A stretch of DNA of 64,000 nt from a bacterium (GCA_905221095.1 CAJNBV010000004.1:1-64000); one strand, 5' to 3'. Positions 35,028 through 44,031 are shown, numbered from the stretch's first letter. Notes: generated from the letters alone by a model not told the origin. Translations and numbers: made by a program.

Positions 35028-35075
35028 AAAAACTCTAGTTTTCAGTCACTTGCAACTGAAGGCTAGAGTTTTTAA
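35028..35075. terminator. Terminator between folBK and the DUF960 gene
   Basis: AAACTCTAG, with an inner TTCAGT, pairs with ACTGAA and CTAGAGTTT. The long stem has a small internal loop and A/T runs on either side, so it can act for both converging genes. Confidence 0.85.
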
Positions 35076-35389
35076 AATAGGTCATTTTCTTCTGGGAGGA
35101 GGATAGTCTCTCTACCGTCTATGTCTAAAACCAGAACTCTCGGGGGATAAAGAGGGTCGAAAGGATGGTTAAAGTCAAAATCAATGGCTGTAGGGAGATG
35201 TTGACTTGAAAAGTGGAAGGTAATTTTTCCTTGGTTATTCAGCAATTGAAACTCAAGTTCTTCTTCCAATTCAAAGACATTTTTTAAGAAATGGTCGATG
35301 ATATACCAAAAAGAGTCAATGACATCATCAGGCAAGCTGGTAACAATGCCAAAACTAGCCGATCGCATGTGAGTATTGGTAAAAGCCAT
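35072..35389 (-). CDS. DUF960-type small protein
   Basis: A 105-residue acidic protein beginning MAFTNTHMRSASFGIVTSLP, with PPRVLVLDIDGRETILLPEE near the end, which resembles the DUF960 family of uncharacterised Firmicute proteins. No membrane segment, metal site or catalytic motif is visible. The start at 35389 is chosen because it follows AAAGGGG and matches the family. The frame is open further upstream but lacks a ribosome binding site there. It converges on folBK. Confidence 0.7.
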   Translation of the reverse strand: MAFTNTHMRSASFGIVTSLPDDVIDSFWYIIDHFLKNVFELEEELEFQLLNNQGKITFHFSSQHLPTAIDFDFNHPFDPLYPPRVLVLDIDGRETILLPEENDLF

Positions 35390-35514
35390 ATCTCTGCCCC
35401 CTTTCTTTTCCCTTATCATACAGCAAATAGGATTAAAAATCAAGAAAAGGTCATTTTTTTCTTTAAAACTTAGGCTTTCTATGAAATTTTTTTCAAACAA
35501 TCTTCAAAAAATAC

Positions 35515-35577
35515 TTGAAAGTGTTTACAAATAGTGATAGAATGGAATAAGTAGAAACATGAAAACGAAATTTTCAT
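35515..35577 (+). promoter_or_regulatory. ccpA promoter with downstream cre-like palindrome
   Basis: TTGAAA (35515-35520) and TG-A-TAGAAT (TAGAAT 35538-35543) are spaced by 17 bases. ATGAAAACGAAATTTTCAT (35559-35577) is palindromic (7-bp arms) and matches the cre consensus with one mismatch. It lies about 10-28 bases after the likely start of transcription, a position for roadblock autoregulation by CcpA. Confidence 0.7.
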
Positions 35578-35626
35578 ACCGTCTCTTTTTAGAGTCTCGT
35601 GAGGTATGATATAGAAAGGAAATGGA

Positions 35627-36637
35627 ATGAATACAGACGATACAGTAACGATTTATGATGTCGCCCGTGAAGCAGGGGTTTCAATGGCGACGGTTAGCCG
35701 TGTAGTCAATGGCAATAAGAATGTAAAAGAGAATACCCGTAAAAAAGTGCTTGAGGTGATTGATCGTTTGGATTACCGTCCAAATGCCGTGGCGCGTGGT
35801 CTTGCAAGTAAGAAGACAACCACTGTCGGTGTTGTGATTCCAAATATTACTAATGGTTATTTCTCAACGCTTGCTAAAGGGATTGATGATATCGCTGAGA
35901 TGTACAAGTACAATATCGTCCTTGCTAATAGTGATGAGGATGATGACAAGGAAGTTTCAGTTGTCAATACCCTGTTTTCTAAGCAAGTGGATGGTATCAT
36001 CTTTATGGGTTACCACTTGACTGAAAAAATTCGTTCAGAGTTTTCTCGTTCTCGAACACCAGTTGTTCTTGCAGGGACAGTGGATGTGGAACACCAACTT
36101 CCAAGTGTTAATATTGACTACAAACAAGCTACGATTGATGCAGTGACCTACCTTGCTAAAGAAAATGAGCGCATTGCGTTCGTTAGCGGTCCACTAGTGG
36201 ATGATATCAATGGTAAGGTTCGTTTGGTTGGCTACAAGGAAGCCTTGAAAAAAGCAGGGATTTCTTATAGCGAAGGCTTGGTATTTGAATCTAAATACAC
36301 TTATGAAGACGGCTATGCCTTGGCAGAACGCTTGATTTCATCAAACGCAACTGCAGCAGTTGTAACAGGTGATGAGTTGGCAGCAGGTGTCTTGAACGGC
36401 CTTGCTGATAAGGGTGTGTCAGTACCAGAAGAGTTTGAAATCATTACTAGTGATGATTCACAAGTCTCTCGCTTTACCCGTCCAAACTTGACCACTATTG
36501 CCCAACCTCTTTATGACCTTGGTGCTATTAGTATGCGTATGTTGACTAAGATTATGCACAAGGAAGAGTTGGAAGAACGTGAAGTTCTCTTACCTCATGG
36601 TTTGACAGAACGTCGTTCGACACGAAAACGGAAATAG
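35627..36637 (+). CDS. ccpA: Catabolite control protein A
   Basis: A 336-residue LacI/GalR-family regulator. The helix-turn-helix is TIYDVAREAGVSMATVSRVVNG (reaching to about residue 30) with the hinge helix RPNAVARGLASKK. A periplasmic-binding-like core with HPr-Ser-P contact surfaces follows. It binds cre sites to control carbon metabolism, and the manLMN promoter in this window carries such a site. Length and motifs are intact. It ends in a hairpin terminator. Confidence 0.97.
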   Translation: MNTDDTVTIYDVAREAGVSMATVSRVVNGNKNVKENTRKKVLEVIDRLDYRPNAVARGLASKKTTTVGVVIPNITNGYFSTLAKGIDDIAEMYKYNIVLANSDEDDDKEVSVVNTLFSKQVDGIIFMGYHLTEKIRSEFSRSRTPVVLAGTVDVEHQLPSVNIDYKQATIDAVTYLAKENERIAFVSGPLVDDINGKVRLVGYKEALKKAGISYSEGLVFESKYTYEDGYALAERLISSNATAAVVTGDELAAGVLNGLADKGVSVPEEFEIITSDDSQVSRFTRPNLTTIAQPLYDLGAISMRMLTKIMHKEELEEREVLLPHGLTERRSTRKRK

Positions 36638-36639
36638 AA

Positions 36640-36673
36640 AAAATCAGGGAATCGTGAAGATTTCCTGATTTTG
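36640..36673. terminator. Bidirectional terminator between ccpA and ansA
   Basis: AAAATCAGGGAATC and GATTTCCTGATTTT form a 14-bp stem with one G-T pair around GTGAA. It serves two converging genes. Confidence 0.88.
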
Positions 36674-36689
36674 CTTTCTAGAGAAGAGG

Positions 36690-37652
36690 TTAGCCTTCCA
36701 TATAGTCTTTTAAGGCTTGTCCTTTTAATCCAGCATTGAGGGCGATGAGGAGTTTCAAGCGGGCTTTTTGGGCGTTGAGTTCTTTAACAAAGAAGACACC
36801 AGATTTTTGCAACTGCACGCCCCCACCTTGGTAGGCATAAACAGGTTCAGCAATACCGTTAAAGCATCGTGATACTAGAGCGACTGGGATTCCTTTTTGT
36901 AGAAGGTTTTCTAATTTTTGAGCCGTTTCTTTGGGAATATTACCAGCTCCGAAGGCTTGGATAATCAAACCGTCCAATTGTTCCAAATCCAGCATATCAA
37001 TTAGCTCATCTGTCATACCAGCATAAGCGGAGATGATAGGGATTAAACCTTGTATGTGATCAAGGTCAAAGCGGACACGGGGCTCAGCTGTTTTAAAGTA
37101 GAGGATTTCGTGTTTCATAATCAGACCAAGTGGGCCGTGAGTAGGAGTCTGGAAGGTGCTGACGTTGGTGGTATGCGTTTTGGTAACATACTTGGCAGCA
37201 TGGATTTCATCGTTCATAACGACCAAAACTCCTTTGTCAGCAGCCCTGTCATCGCTAGCCACTCGCAAAGCACTTAGGTAATTATAAACTCCGTCACTAC
37301 CGAGTTCATTGGAGCTGCGCATGGCCCCTGTTAGAACGATGGGAATGTGGGGAACTTCCATGGTATCAAGGAAGTAAGCTGTTTCTTCCAAAGTGTCGGT
37401 CCCGTGTGTGATCACCACCCCATCGTAGTTAGCAGCTTCCTCTTTGATTTTTTGGTAGAGAGCTAGCATATGCTTGGGCTTGATATGGGGGCTTGGCAGG
37501 TTAAAAAAGTCTAGGGAGTGGACTTGGATTCCTTCGAGAGGATTGGACACATGGTTCATGGGATTATCCGAACTAGTCACAACAGCACCAGAGGCATCGG
37601 CTTGCATGGAAATAGTCCCTCCCGTATGTAAAACAAGGATTTTCTTAGGCAT
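36690..37652 (-). CDS. ansA: L-asparaginase (type I, cytoplasmic)
   Basis: A 320-residue asparaginase. The first catalytic Thr is in LHTGGTISMQ (about residues 9-16) and the second triad in VVITHGTDTLEETAYFL (about 80-95). There is no signal peptide, so it is the cytoplasmic form converting asparagine to aspartate and ammonia. It is divergent from the HAD gene, with about 65 bases between the starts. Length is normal. Confidence 0.95.
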   Translation of the reverse strand: MPKKILVLHTGGTISMQADASGAVVTSSDNPMNHVSNPLEGIQVHSLDFFNLPSPHIKPKHMLALYQKIKEEAANYDGVVITHGTDTLEETAYFLDTMEVPHIPIVLTGAMRSSNELGSDGVYNYLSALRVASDDRAADKGVLVVMNDEIHAAKYVTKTHTTNVSTFQTPTHGPLGLIMKHEILYFKTAEPRVRFDLDHIQGLIPIISAYAGMTDELIDMLDLEQLDGLIIQAFGAGNIPKETAQKLENLLQKGIPVALVSRCFNGIAEPVYAYQGGGVQLQKSGVFFVKELNAQKARLKLLIALNAGLKGQALKDYMEG

Positions 37653-37717
37653 GATTTACTCACTCTTTCTGAAATGTGGTATAATCATTGTATCACAAAA
37701 GGGGAGATTGGGATAGG

Positions 37718-39106
37718 ATGGAAGTCAAAGCTGTTTTTTTTGATATCGATGGAACCTTGGTTAACGATCGCAAGAGTGTTTTGAAATCCACTAAGGACGC
37801 GATTAAGATTGTCAAAGAACAAGGGGTGCTGGTTGGCGTAGCAACGGGGCGAGGACCTTTTTTTGTTAAGGAATTGATGGACGATTTGGATCTGGACTTT
37901 GCGGTAACCTACAATGGCCAGTATATCTTTAATAAAGACAGAGTCTTGTTCACGAGTCCTATTTCCAAGTTACACTTGCGTCAGCTAATTACTTATGCTA
38001 AAAAAGAGGGCAAGGAGATTGCCCTAGGGACCAAGGATGCTATGTTGGGTTCCAAAATCATGTCTTTTGGTCTTGGAACTTTTTCTCAACGAATCAGTCG
38101 CTTCGTTCCCTCAGTTTTAACTCGGACAGTGAGTCATTCCTTTAATCGTATGGTCAGCAAGGTTGTTCCCCAAAAGGAAGAAGACCTGCTTCACCTCATG
38201 AATCAGCCTATCTACCAAGTTTTGATGCTAATGACACCAGAAGAATCTGAGAAGGCGGCAGCTGATTTTGAAGACTTGAAATTGACACGTAGTAATCCTT
38301 TTGCAGCGGATGTTATCAATCAAGGAAATTCTAAATTGGAAGGTATTCGCCGAGTTGGGAAAGAATATGGCTTTGATCTCAACCAAGTCATGGCCTTTGG
38401 TGACTCAGACAACGACCTAGAAATGCTGGCTGGTGTCGGTATGTCGGTCGCTATGGGAAATGGTAGTAGCAGTGTCAAGGAAGTTGCCAAGCACATCACT
38501 ACCAGCAATCAGCAAGACGGAATACACAAGGCCTTGGAACATTTTGGTGTTCTGGCTTCAGAAAAAGTTTTTGTCAGCCGTGACTATCATTTCAATAAGG
38601 TCAAGACCTTCCACCACATGATGGATGAACGGACCCAAGAAGAACCTCGGGCATGGGATATAGAAGGTGCGACCCATAGGGCTGGCTTTAAGATAGAAGA
38701 ATTGGTGGAGTTTGTTCGGGCTGCCAGTCCTTCGGAAGAGGATTTTGGTCACGCTTTATCGCAACTTCATCAGGCCCTTGATAAGGCAGCAGACAAGGTA
38801 GCCAAGAAGACACCTGCTCAGCAAGATTTGGTAGGGCAGGTGGATGCCTTGATTGACACGCTTTACTTCACCTATGGTAGTTTTGTCTTGATGGGGGTGG
38901 ACCCAGAACGTATTTTTGACATTGTCCATCAGGCCAATATGGGGAAAATTTTCCCAGATGGCAAGGCTCATTTTGATCCAGTGACCCACAAAATCTTAAA
39001 ACCAGATGATTGGGAAGAAAAATATGCTCCAGAACCTGCCATTAAAAAGGAACTGCAGCGCCAGCTCAAGGCTTATGAACGCCATAAAGAGAGAAATAAA
39101 CAGTAA
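37718..39106 (+). CDS. Cof-type HAD phosphatase fused to a MazG-like domain
   Basis: A 462-residue fusion. Residues 1-275 form a HAD-IIB phosphatase: FFDIDGTLVND with D9/D11, VATGRG, and FGDSDNDLEMLAGVG. After that a helical domain of about 180 residues contains FKIEELVEFVRAA (ExxE-type metal motif) and DALIDTLYFTYGSFVLMGVD (DxxxD-type), the layout of all-alpha NTP pyrophosphatases such as MazG. The combination suggests a house-cleaning enzyme that hydrolyses a nucleotide and then a sugar phosphate. The ATG at 37718 is chosen because the earlier in-frame ATG lacks a ribosome binding site. Confidence 0.85.
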   Translation: MEVKAVFFDIDGTLVNDRKSVLKSTKDAIKIVKEQGVLVGVATGRGPFFVKELMDDLDLDFAVTYNGQYIFNKDRVLFTSPISKLHLRQLITYAKKEGKEIALGTKDAMLGSKIMSFGLGTFSQRISRFVPSVLTRTVSHSFNRMVSKVVPQKEEDLLHLMNQPIYQVLMLMTPEESEKAAADFEDLKLTRSNPFAADVINQGNSKLEGIRRVGKEYGFDLNQVMAFGDSDNDLEMLAGVGMSVAMGNGSSSVKEVAKHITTSNQQDGIHKALEHFGVLASEKVFVSRDYHFNKVKTFHHMMDERTQEEPRAWDIEGATHRAGFKIEELVEFVRAASPSEEDFGHALSQLHQALDKAADKVAKKTPAQQDLVGQVDALIDTLYFTYGSFVLMGVDPERIFDIVHQANMGKIFPDGKAHFDPVTHKILKPDDWEEKYAPEPAIKKELQRQLKAYERHKERNKQ

Positions 39107-39108
39107 AC

Positions 39109-39134
39109 AAAAAGGAGCGTTGAGCTCCTTTTCT
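39109..39134. terminator. Terminator after the HAD-MazG gene
   Basis: AAAGGAGC and GCTCCTTT form an 8-bp stem around GTTGA, followed by TTCTT. It also lies at the 3' side of the converging usp gene. Confidence 0.85.
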
Positions 39135-39140
39135 TCGTAA

Positions 39141-39593
39141 TTATAAAGTTTTTTCTTGTTCTCTCACAACTAGCAAATCGACCTTAGCATGGCGGAGGAT
39201 GTATTCAGATGAAGAACCGACCAAGAGGCGTTCAAAGGCGTTGAGACCAGTTGCGCCAACAAGGATGAGATCCACTTCCTCAGCATCTGGAATAGTACGT
39301 GCCAGTAGGGTCTTTGGATTTCCCATTTCAATGACGATACGAATATCTGTCACACCAGCATCTTTGGCACGTTTTTCGTACTCTTTCATCAGACTTTCAG
39401 CGTCGACTTGGAGTTCTTCGTAAACTTCAGCATCAAAGGTGGATACGCTTTGGAGAGCGCGTGTGTCAATGACATGTGCGATGGTGAGTTTAGCGTCGTT
39501 TCGTAGAGCAGAATGAACTCCCTTGACAAAAGCCAAGTCCGCTTCCTTAGAACCATCGATTGCGACCATAATATTTTGGTAACGTTGTGCCAT
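39141..39593 (-). CDS. Universal stress protein, UspA family
   Basis: A 150-residue single-domain Usp. It starts YQNIMVAIDGSKEADLAF and has the ATP-binding signature GATGLNAFERLLVGSSSEYI (G-2X-G-9X-G-S/T), so it is of the nucleotide-binding type. The ATG at 39593 follows AGGAGG. The role in stress or acid tolerance is inferred from the family. It runs towards the HAD gene and shares its terminator region. Confidence 0.92.
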   Translation of the reverse strand: MAQRYQNIMVAIDGSKEADLAFVKGVHSALRNDAKLTIAHVIDTRALQSVSTFDAEVYEELQVDAESLMKEYEKRAKDAGVTDIRIVIEMGNPKTLLARTIPDAEEVDLILVGATGLNAFERLLVGSSSEYILRHAKVDLLVVREQEKTL

Positions 39594-39676
39594 AATGAAA
39601 CCTCCTGAAATTTTCTTACTATAATTGTAAACCTTTTCACTATAGAAGTAAAGCAAAAAAAGTATTTTTTAAAAGA

Positions 39677-39715
39677 ATGTTAGCGCTTAAAAACTATATA
39701 AATATATGATAAAAT
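39677..39715 (+). promoter_or_regulatory. Promoter region with a weak cre-like palindrome
   Basis: TGA-TAAAAT (39707-39715) is an extended -10 for the small membrane protein gene at 39755. ATGTTAGCGCTTAAA (39677-39691) resembles a cre with two mismatches. The regulatory link is tentative. Confidence 0.4.
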
Positions 39716-39754
39716 AAAAGAAAGGATAGCAGGGAAGAAGTGAAGGGAGGGAGA

Positions 39755-40057
39755 ATGATGAAAAACTCTTTTCAGGAAACAAAAAAATCAAATTTCCTTT
39801 ATTATGGAATCATCCTGGTTTCAGTCTTGCTAGAAGTGATTATGATCTGGCAATTAGAGAAGCTAATTCCGCTTCTCTATCCAGGTTTTATTGGATTTTT
39901 AGTCTTTCACCTACTCTACCATCTGCTATTATTCCTAGTTGCAAAGCGAAGTGGTCGCTGGGATTACTTGATGATATGGGGGCTTTTCCTCATGTTTAAT
40001 CTTCTTTATGACTCCTTTCTAGGCTTGCTTTTTCTAGGTTTATCTTTTGGTATGTGA
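39755..40057 (+). CDS. Hypothetical membrane protein (100 aa)
   Basis: A 100-residue protein with three predicted membrane helices (about residues 16-34, 42-62 and 72-95) and a basic connector (VAKRSGRWDYL). The start MMKNSFQ follows GGGAGGGAG. A GTG at 39740 in the same frame is less likely, since it lies upstream of that ribosome binding site. It sits between a Usp gene (opposite strand) and an aminotransferase. The family is not recognised. Confidence 0.7.
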   Translation: MMKNSFQETKKSNFLYYGIILVSVLLEVIMIWQLEKLIPLLYPGFIGFLVFHLLYHLLLFLVAKRSGRWDYLMIWGLFLMFNLLYDSFLGLLFLGLSFGM

Positions 40058-40097
40058 TGTTTCTTTGGCAAAATACCTGCTATCACCACTGTCTCGG

Positions 40098-40119
40098 CCT
40101 CGCTTTTAGCGAGGTTTTT
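40098..40119 (+). terminator. Terminator before the aminotransferase gene
   Basis: CCTCGCT and AGCGAGG form a 7-bp stem with loop TTT, followed by five T. Confidence 0.88.
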
Positions 40120-40213
40120 CTTCGATCCGAATCTAGTAACACATTTCAGCAAACTTGTCGCATTCTCTTTCTAGTGGTATAATGTTACTATCCTGATGAA
40201 TTGAGGAAACAAG

Positions 40214-41428
40214 ATGAAAGAATATAACAAGTCTAGTAAGTTAGAGCATGTTGCTTATGATATCCGTGGTCCTGTTTTGGAAGAAGCCATGCGGATGCGA
40301 GCAAACGGAGAAAAGATTTTACGTCTGAATACAGGAAATCCAGCAGAATTTGGCTTTACAGCGCCAGATGAGGTCATTCATGACTTGATTATGAATGCGC
40401 GTGATAGTGAAGGGTATTCTGACTCCAAAGGGATTTTCTCAGCCCGTAAGGCCATCATGCAGTATTGCCAGTTGAAGAAATTCCCCAATGTCGATATTGA
40501 TGATATTTACCTTGGAAATGGTGTCAGTGAGTTGATTGTTATGTCCATGCAGGGGCTTTTGGACAATGGAGATGAGGTTTTGGTGCCTATGCCAGACTAT
40601 CCTCTTTGGACAGCCGCTGTCAGTCTAGCTGGAGGAAATGCCGTTCACTATATCTGTGATGAAGCTGCAGAATGGTATCCAGATATTGACGATATCAAGT
40701 CAAAAATCACTTCCAATACCAAGGCAATTGTCCTTATCAATCCAAACAACCCAACCGGAGCCCTTTATCCTAAAGAACTCTTGCTGGAGATTATTGAGAT
40801 TGCCCGTCAAAATGATTTGATTATCTTTGCGGATGAAATCTACGACCGCATGGTAATGGATGGGCATGTGCATACGCCTGTGGCGAGCTTGGCACCTGAT
40901 GTTTTTTGTGTCAGCATGAATGGTCTGTCAAAATCGCACCGTATCGCTGGTTTTCGTGTGGGTTGGATGGTCTTGTCTGGACCTAAGACACATGTTAAAG
41001 GCTATATCGAAGGGCTTAATATGCTGTCCAATATGCGCCTTTGCTCTAATGTTTTGGCCCAACAAGTCGTACAAACTTCCTTGGGTGGTCACCAATCAGT
41101 TGATGAATTGCTCCTTCCTGGTGGACGAATCTATGAGCAAAGAAATTTCATTTACAATGCTATTCAAGATATTCCAGGTTTGTCTGCGGTTAAACCCAAG
41201 GCTGGACTCTATATCTTCCCTAAAATCGACCGCAATATGTACCGTATCGATGATGATGAGCAGTTTGTCCTTAATTTCTTGAAGCAGGAAAAGGTTCTCT
41301 TAGTTCATGGTCGAGGCTTTAACTGGCAGGAACCAGACCACTTCCGTATCGTTTACCTTCCTCGTGTTGATGAACTAGCCCAAATCCAAGAAAAGATGAC
41401 TCGATTCTTGAAACAGTATCGTAGATAG
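40214..41428 (+). CDS. Alanine/aspartate-type PLP aminotransferase (AlaT-like)
   Basis: A 404-residue class I/II aminotransferase. Landmarks are YSDSKGIFSARKAI, LINPNNPTGALYP, FADEIYDRM (Asp that pairs with the PLP ring) and NGLSKSHRIAGFRVGW, where the SKSHR lysine forms the Schiff base. It most resembles AlaT, the glutamate-pyruvate aminotransferase that makes alanine, rather than AspC. It is a single gene between two terminators. The exact substrate preference is inferred. Confidence 0.9.
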   Translation: MKEYNKSSKLEHVAYDIRGPVLEEAMRMRANGEKILRLNTGNPAEFGFTAPDEVIHDLIMNARDSEGYSDSKGIFSARKAIMQYCQLKKFPNVDIDDIYLGNGVSELIVMSMQGLLDNGDEVLVPMPDYPLWTAAVSLAGGNAVHYICDEAAEWYPDIDDIKSKITSNTKAIVLINPNNPTGALYPKELLLEIIEIARQNDLIIFADEIYDRMVMDGHVHTPVASLAPDVFCVSMNGLSKSHRIAGFRVGWMVLSGPKTHVKGYIEGLNMLSNMRLCSNVLAQQVVQTSLGGHQSVDELLLPGGRIYEQRNFIYNAIQDIPGLSAVKPKAGLYIFPKIDRNMYRIDDDEQFVLNFLKQEKVLLVHGRGFNWQEPDHFRIVYLPRVDELAQIQEKMTRFLKQYRR

Positions 41429-41469
41429 GGCTTACATTCGAAAAAGCTGGAAACATTTGCCTAGAGCTA

Positions 41470-41498
41470 TTGACAAAAGTGAAAGAATCAGATAGAAT
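41470..41498 (+). promoter_or_regulatory. rpmH promoter
   Basis: TTGACA (41470-41475) and TAGAAT (41493-41498) are spaced by 17 bases, a near-consensus promoter about 75 bases before the rpmH start. Confidence 0.85.
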
Positions 41499-41572
41499 AG
41501 TAAAGTATGTTTAGTAACTGATCACTTTATAGCCGGCTAAACGAATACAAAATCTATGAGGAGGTATTCATC

Positions 41573-41707
41573 GTGAAACGTACTTATCAACCAAGTAAAC
41601 TTCGTCGTGCGCGCAAACACGGATTCCGTAACCGTATGTCAACTAAAAACGGTCGTCGCGTATTGGCAGCTCGTCGTCGTAAAGGACGCAAAGTTTTGGC
41701 TGCATAA
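41573..41707 (+). CDS. rpmH: 50S ribosomal protein L34
   Basis: The 44-residue L34 protein. It starts at a GTG, reads [20 protein letters not shown] and ends [18 protein letters not shown] lies 9 bases upstream of the GTG. It is encoded alone with its own promoter and terminator, not beside dnaA or rnpA as in many bacteria, which is usual for streptococci. Confidence 0.97.
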
Positions 41708-41724
41708 TCCAAACGAACTATATC

Positions 41725-41758
41725 AAAAATCAGTAGGAACTCGAGTCTACTGATTTTT
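41725..41758 (+). terminator. rpmH terminator
   Basis: AAAAATCAGTAG pairs with CTACTGATTTTT around an inner ACTCGAGT palindrome, followed by ATTTTTG. Confidence 0.9.
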
Positions 41759-41844
41759 ATTTTTGTAAAAAAGTACAAAAGGCTTTATATTTTTGCTCAA
41801 ATGGTGTATAATATTTCACATACTGTAAAAAATGGAGAATAATC

Positions 41845-43809
41845 ATGAAGAAATCAAAAGTTATGCTTTTTGGAGCTATGGCTTTGACAGCAGGTCTAGC
41901 TTTAGCAGCGTGTGGATCATCTCAATCAAGTAATGCTGACAAGACTTACTCCTATATCTTTGTCAACAACCCAGACACCTTGGATTACATTACCTCTACA
42001 CGAGACTCTACATCTAGTATCACAACCAACTTGATTGATGGCTTGTTGGAAAATGACCAGTATGGCAATCTCATTCCATCTATGGCTGAGTCATGGACAG
42101 TGTCAAAAGATGGCTTGACTTATACTTATAAAATCCGTCAGGGAGCTAAATGGTACACTTCTGAAGGAGAAGAGTATGCGGATGTAACGGCTCATGACTT
42201 TGTGACTGGTCTTAAGTATGCGGCTGATAAAAAGGCTGAGAACTTGTACTTGGTGCAAGACTCTATCAAGGGGCTAGCAGACTATGTTGAAGGGAAATCA
42301 TCCGATTTTGGAACTGTTGGTGTTAAGGCAGTGGATGATTACACACTACAATACACCCTCATCCAACCAGAGACTTATTGGAACTCTAAAACAACAGCAA
42401 GTATTCTTAGTCCTGTAAATGAAGCTTTCTTGAAGTCTAAGGGAGATGACTTTGGAAGTGTGACACCATCAAGTATCTTGTCAAATGGTCCTTACTTGTT
42501 TAAGTCCTTCACCTCAAAATCTTTGATTGAATTTGATAAAAATCCTAATTACTGGGATAAGGATAATGTTAAAATCGAGAAAGTGAAACTCTCATTCTTT
42601 GATGGTTCTGACCAAGACAGCATTGCAAGAGGATTCTTGGAAGGCAACTATACAGATGGTCGTATTTTCCCAACCAGCTCAGTCTTTGCTGAACTCAAGA
42701 AGGGAAATGAGGACAAGATTACCTATACACCACAAAACTCAGTTACCTTCTACTATCTTTTCAACGTCAATCGCCAAAGCTACAAGCAGACTATGAAACA
42801 GTCTGATAAGGAAAAGACAGATGCACGCGCAGCTATGCAGAATAAAGATTTCCGTCAGGCTATCAACTTTGCCTTTGACCGTCATGCTTATGCAGCGCAG
42901 ACAAATGGTGAAGATGGAGCAGACCGTATCTTGCGTAACACGGTTACACCAAGTAACTTTGTCCAAGTTGGCGATAAGAACTTTGGTGATATTGTCAATG
43001 AAAAAATTGTCAACTACGGTAAAGATTGGGCAAATATCAACCTAAACGATGGTAAGCAAGCCTTCTTGAACCCTGACAAGGCCAAAGAGAAATTTGCTAA
43101 GGCTAAAGAAAGCCTGCAAGCCCAAGGAGTAACTTTCCCAATTCATTTGGATATGCCAGTTGACCAGACTGCTAAGTTAGATGTGCAACAGGCCGGATCT
43201 TTCAAACAAACAGTGGAAGAAACTCTAGGTAAGGAGAATGTGGTCATCGATGTTATCCAACTTTCTCCAGATGAAAAAGACCAGGCAACCTACTTTGCTG
43301 ATACAGCAGAACAAAAAGACTACGACATCGACATCTCAGGATGGGGTGGAGACTACTCAGATCCTAAGACTTACCTAGCCATCCTAGATCCAGAGACAGG
43401 TTCTCAGTTGAAAAATATGGGCTTGTCTGAAGGAAAAGACAAGGAAGTCAAGGACAAGATTGGTCTTTCTGACTACAAGAAACTCTTGGATCAGGCTGAC
43501 GCTGAAATCACAGATACTCAAGCTCGCTATGAAAAATATGCTGAAGCCCAAGCTTGGTTGACAGATAGCGCCTTGTTCCTACCAGTTCAAAGTGGTGGAG
43601 CCAACCCAATCTTCCGCAAGACTGTACCGTTTACAGGCCCATTCTCATTTGTTGGACACAAAGGAGATGCAGACAACTATAAATATGTTGAATTGCAAAA
43701 AGAGCCAGTAACTGCTAAACAGTACCAAGAACTCTATGAAAAATGGCTAAAAGAAAAAGCTGAGTCAAATAAAAAAGCTCAGGAAGATTTAGCTAACCAT
43801 ATTCAATGA
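41845..43809 (+). CDS. Oligopeptide-binding lipoprotein, AmiA/AliA/AliB family
   Basis: A 654-residue family 5 solute-binding protein. The signal peptide ends in the lipobox LALAAC, with lipid-modified Cys 23. Characteristic stretches are GLLENDQYGNLIPSMAESW, NKDFRQAINFAFDR, and the C-terminal EKWLKEKAESNKKAQEDLA. Ali proteins deliver oligopeptides to the Ami permease and take part in peptide sensing. No permease or ATPase genes are next to it, so it is an orphan receptor that would share the Ami transporter. Its sequence sits between AmiA and AliB, so no symbol is given. Confidence 0.9.
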   Translation: MKKSKVMLFGAMALTAGLALAACGSSQSSNADKTYSYIFVNNPDTLDYITSTRDSTSSITTNLIDGLLENDQYGNLIPSMAESWTVSKDGLTYTYKIRQGAKWYTSEGEEYADVTAHDFVTGLKYAADKKAENLYLVQDSIKGLADYVEGKSSDFGTVGVKAVDDYTLQYTLIQPETYWNSKTTASILSPVNEAFLKSKGDDFGSVTPSSILSNGPYLFKSFTSKSLIEFDKNPNYWDKDNVKIEKVKLSFFDGSDQDSIARGFLEGNYTDGRIFPTSSVFAELKKGNEDKITYTPQNSVTFYYLFNVNRQSYKQTMKQSDKEKTDARAAMQNKDFRQAINFAFDRHAYAAQTNGEDGADRILRNTVTPSNFVQVGDKNFGDIVNEKIVNYGKDWANINLNDGKQAFLNPDKAKEKFAKAKESLQAQGVTFPIHLDMPVDQTAKLDVQQAGSFKQTVEETLGKENVVIDVIQLSPDEKDQATYFADTAEQKDYDIDISGWGGDYSDPKTYLAILDPETGSQLKNMGLSEGKDKEVKDKIGLSDYKKLLDQADAEITDTQARYEKYAEAQAWLTDSALFLPVQSGGANPIFRKTVPFTGPFSFVGHKGDADNYKYVELQKEPVTAKQYQELYEKWLKEKAESNKKAQEDLANHIQ

Positions 43810-43834
43810 TATTTCTAGTCACGCTTTTCAGTTA

Positions 43835-44031
43835 ATACTCTTCGAAAATCTCTTCAAACCACGTCAGCGTTGCCTTACCGTAGGTATAGTTACTGACTTC
43901 GTCAGTTCTATCCACAACCTCAAAACAGTGTTTTGAGCTGACTTCGTCAGTTTCATCTACAACCTCAAAGCAGTGCTTTGAGCAGCCTGCGGCTAGCTTC
44001 CTAGTTTGCTCTTTGATTTTCATTGAGTATA
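43835..44031 (+). repeat. BOX element (A-B-B-C)
   Basis: It begins ATACTCTTCGAAAATCTC (boxA), contains two boxB copies each with CTGACTTCGTCAGTT and a CAAAACAGTGTTTTG or CAAAGCAGTGCTTTG palindrome, and ends TTTTCATTGAGTATA (boxC). It lies between the lipoprotein gene and the kimA terminator. Confidence 0.94.

Noticed and set aside
43832..44023. Open frame of about 63 codons on the minus strand
   Set aside because: It lies entirely in a BOX element and its peptide only reflects the boxB/boxC repeats. It has no ribosome binding site.
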